Assembly: GCA_025677835.1 (NCBI GenBank)
Contig: JAIXMR010000179.1
Location: 1 to 22,678, forward strand
DNA: 22,678 nucleotides
Source: Sporodiniella umbellata
Taxonomy: Eukaryota; Mucoromycota; Mucoromycetes; Mucorales; Rhizopodaceae
Direction: 5' to 3'
Part shown: piece after piece, positions 20,174-22,678 of the stretch
How the letters are laid out: each line of letters opens with the position of its first letter
Position numbering within the stretch: position 1 is the first letter of the stretch
The notes under the pieces: generated by a model
Seen by the model: the letters and a program-made list of their open reading frames with translations, nothing else
Told to the model about the DNA's origin: nothing
Databases searched by the model: none
Program-made: the position numbers and the translations under genes

Positions 20174-21721
20174 TGTAAATTTTTACGCCATTGATGTCGG
20201 CCTCCTCTTGAATTACTTCAGCTAGTCTGCGTAAGCCTTCATCCATTTGATCATAGGTAGCATTACTGAAAGATGCACGAATATAGGGCGATTTGTCTCC
20301 TGCTGTAGTAAAAGCAATCCCGGGTATAACCAAGACCTTTTTATTGGGGATAGCTTTTTTCAAAACTAGCTCCTCAGAATCCTTAACGCCTCCTAATAGT
20401 TTCATCCAGACAAACATTCCACCAGTAGGTGTAACCCATTCGCTGTAGCCTCTCATCCTTTTTTCTAAGCACTCAATGAACTGGTCTGCTTTTTGGCTAT
20501 AAAATCCAGAAACGGTCTCTACATGTTCAAAAAATTTATCATATCCCCAATGGTTCAAAAGTTCATACACCATTAATTGGGATATACCTGAAGCATGTAT
20601 GTTTGTAACCTAATAGTTTGGTTTGACCTGCTTTAGTAACTATACAACTTTTTTTTTACGGCTACCATAGTATGGAGATCAATTTTTTCTACAAGCATTT
20701 TAGGACCTGTAACCCATCCAATGCGTAACCCTGAGGATAGGACTTTACTCATACTATCAAAACGAATTACACGGCCATCAGTATCAATAGAGAGATAAGA
20801 AGGGACTCGAGGAGATTTGAATTGAAGGTAGTAGTATGGATCGTCTTCAAATATCAACAAATCATGCTTTTGGCATATTGCATAAACATCTTTTTTGCGC
20901 TGAAGCGATGCACTTGCTCCAGTAGGATTACCTCCGCAAGGGATAGTATATAAAGCTTTGGGTTTTTTCCCGTTTCCCTTATTAAATGGATGTGATGACC
21001 ATGTATTTAAGACATCATCCAAAACCTTAGGCATTATTCCCTCTTCATCTGTCATAATACCGACTGCTTCACATGGTTGAGCTTGTAAATATGAAATGAT
21101 ACCAGTGTATGATGGCTCTTCAAGAAGTACTGTATCCCCTGGGTCGATAATAGTCTCTAATGCCTTCAAAACCATTTAGGGTCGTGAGAAAAAATTACTA
21201 TTACCGATTTACTTTTGTAATAACATCCTGCGATCCTTGACCTATAGAAATAGCGTAGTTGTCCAAAGAGTTATTGTGTTCTAGTTTCTGAAGCGTTTTT
21301 AACCATTCAACCAAATGGGGAAGACCTGACTTTATAATTTTAATCGAACCAAAGTATATATGCTTAATTTTTACTTTATATTTTTTCTTATACATACACT
21401 ATAGTCATACGACAGACAGCGTTCAAACAATTCTTGATTCATCTGCAGCTTCTCACCTGTTTTTAAGGTAACAGACATGCTACTATAAGGAAAAGTGCTT
21501 GGATTTGGCTGTCCAGCGCCCAAAGAGATCTAGATTCAACATTAAATATCTATTTCCAAAAGATAAATGTATTACCATATCCTTTTCGTGGAGATATTTT
21601 GCCAGGAGACGCGCTAAAGAATAGATGAGGCCTATGGCAAAACTACTGTATATGTATCTTTCTTACTATAAGATGGCACTCTTAAGTTACTGTGGCTACT
21701 TATGTACTTCTGGTAGTTCAT
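20169..21721 (-). CDS. AADAT: AADAT/Aro8-type aminotransferase (PLP, fold type I)
   Basis: PLP enzyme of the kynurenine/2-aminoadipate and aromatic aminotransferase family (human AADAT, yeast Aro8), transferring amino groups to 2-oxoglutarate; roles in lysine, tryptophan and aromatic amino-acid metabolism. Exons in reading order: 21667-21721, 21576-21613, 21398-21529, 21213-21329, 20666-21163 and 20169-20609, giving 426 aa (human AADAT 425). The start MNYQKYISSHSN matches the family's MNYxxF/YI opening. Landmarks: MISLGAGQPNPSTFPY at 31-46, GSQDVITKALETIIDPGD, LLEEPSYTG, IPCGGNPTG (NPTG 193-196), FEDDPYYYLQF, Schiff-base Lys254 in DSMSKVLSSGLRIGW, PTGGMFVWMKL and the carboxylate-binding Arg in SPYIRASFS near the C-terminus. 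All key residues are intact. Introns are 46-68 nt; exon 2 has only 38 bases. Exact substrate preference cannot be read from sequence. No obvious N-terminal mitochondrial presequence is seen. Confidence 0.95.
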
Positions 21722-22558
21722 TGAAGCTATTAGAAGAGAAAATATAATAAAAGGTTCTACCACATACAAAAGTTAAGGTTTAAATACGCTCGTTTTACGT
21801 AGGATTTAAAACTTCTCCTTGTAAGCCCACTGGACTTAACTTCGACGCCCGACTTCCCTAGTAGATTTTGGAAATGCATAACTAAACTATAGATGCATCT
21901 ACTTATCCAAACAGAAAAAATTGCACTGGGACAATTAAACTGTATTTTTATTAAAAAACGTATTGTCGAAAAATAAAATAAAAAGAGTAGGTTATACTGT
22001 AATTAAAGAACAAAAACTTTTTAGTTCGTAACGTATGATTAGAAACACAGAATCACAAAAAAGGGAGCTATAAGAAAAAGAAATAAGCATTGGATATGAA
22101 CCGAACATACTAACTTTATTTGTTTGCATTTTATCTTTAAAACTGTAAAAGGTTTGTATACAGTCACAAATATCGTTTAAACCTGTTGTCTGTTCTAGGT
22201 TAGGTGGCTTCCTACTTACCGCCACTGCCACTGTTCCCATTGTGTAAAGACTCAGGACTACAATTAATGTATAGAGATTAGAGATACGGCATTAGTGGAA
22301 GCCTACCATCCCAGTCATTGAAAAAGAGATTTAAAGCAGTCTAAAACGAGACAAAAAAGAATCATGCTTTTTCAGCTGATGAAATGAGCTTTCTTCATTT
22401 TCAAATTCAAAAAAAAGTTGTTTGAGACAGAAATCTTTAGTATTATACAGTAATACAAAAATAACTCACATATTTGTTTTTAAAAGAAAAAAAAAGAAAT
22501 ACAAATAGACTCAATACTTTTTTTTGTCTAAACATACAATATCAAAATTTATACCTAT
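21722..22558. other. Intergenic region upstream of aminotransferase
   Basis: 837 AT-rich bases with no well-supported gene. It includes the aminotransferase promoter. A 10-bp palindrome AGATGCATCT lies at 21891-21900, with a second TGCAT close by. An 82-codon minus-strand frame at 21992-22240 lacks family resemblance and is not called. Confidence 0.6.
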
Positions 22559-22618
22559 ATGTTTGGGAAAGGACTTTTGATGCTATTTTTCAATTGTTTG
22601 TTTTATCAAAGTGTTTTT
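22559..22618 (+). CDS. Possible first exon of a secreted or membrane protein (partial)
   Basis: An ATG at 22559 opens 20 codons reading MFGKGLLMLFFNCLFYQSVF. This has a basic residue followed by a hydrophobic core, as in a signal peptide or signal anchor. It is followed directly by GTGAGT, a good fungal 5' splice site, at 22619. Without splicing the frame stops at a TAG after 29 codons. The downstream exon would lie beyond the window, so this cannot be confirmed here. It may equally be a chance frame in AT-rich DNA, which favours Phe and Leu codons. Confidence 0.27.
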
Positions 22619-22678
22619 GTGAGTATAGAATTTGATCAAGCAACCTAGTGTAGTCTTTTTTGTGTTTTTTTGCTGTTT

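Noticed and set aside
21992..22240. 82-codon minus-strand frame upstream of the aminotransferase
   Set aside because: No recognisable domain, ends in low-complexity Phe/Ser/Leu, and no convincing splice link to a neighbour.
1..22678. Transposon, CRISPR, phage or biosynthetic cluster
   Set aside because: No terminal repeats, transposase, reverse transcriptase, repeat-spacer array or PKS/NRPS-type domain is visible; the genes are unrelated housekeeping functions.

Overview
The window looks like nuclear DNA of a filamentous early-diverging fungus, most likely Mucoromycota (Mucorales-like). It is AT-rich, with many poly(A)/poly(T) tracts. Genes are compact and most are cut by introns of 42 to 90 nt with GT donors, CTAAC/CTTAAC-like branch sites and AG acceptors. 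Every gene found is a eukaryotic housekeeping or cell-biology gene. I see no transposon, CRISPR array, bacterial operon, rRNA or tRNA. Family assignments come from recognising motifs and lengths; no alignment or search was run. I assembled the splice models by hand from reading frame, splice signals and family conservation.

Layout. Plus strand, 179-5357: ribosomal protein eL34 (3 exons), a divergent casein kinase 2 regulatory (beta) subunit (5 exons, two of them very small), and a BRAP/Etp1-type RING plus UBP-zinc-finger protein (3 exons). Minus strand, 5737-9958: a mut-7/EXD3-like DEDDy 3'-5' exonuclease (4 exons), then a coiled-coil protein with a CC1-box-like motif of the dynein-adaptor type (7 exons). 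Plus strand, 11288-14182: SEY1/atlastin-like ER-fusion GTPase (12 exons). Minus strand, 14284-21721: a three-LIM-domain protein (5 exons), the Tel2-interacting protein TTI1 (one long exon), and an AADAT/Aro8-type PLP aminotransferase (6 exons). At the right edge a possible signal-peptide exon starts on the plus strand and runs into the window end.

The genes do not form a pathway or cluster. They serve separate core functions: translation, CK2 signalling, ubiquitin signalling, nucleic-acid trimming, probable cargo transport, ER shaping, cytoskeletal or signalling scaffolding, PIKK maturation and amino-acid transamination. Adjacent genes form convergent pairs (BRAP/exonuclease, SEY1/LIM) and a divergent pair (coiled coil/SEY1).

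I did not find a convincing new multi-gene system. The points most worth a second look are the CC1-box-like coiled-coil protein (possible undescribed fungal dynein adaptor), a RING finger in the BRAP homologue whose usual fifth zinc ligand is Gln, a CK2 beta subunit with a depleted acidic loop and an in-frame stop-free intron, two competing acceptors at the end of the LIM gene, and the truncated secreted-protein-like exon at the right edge.
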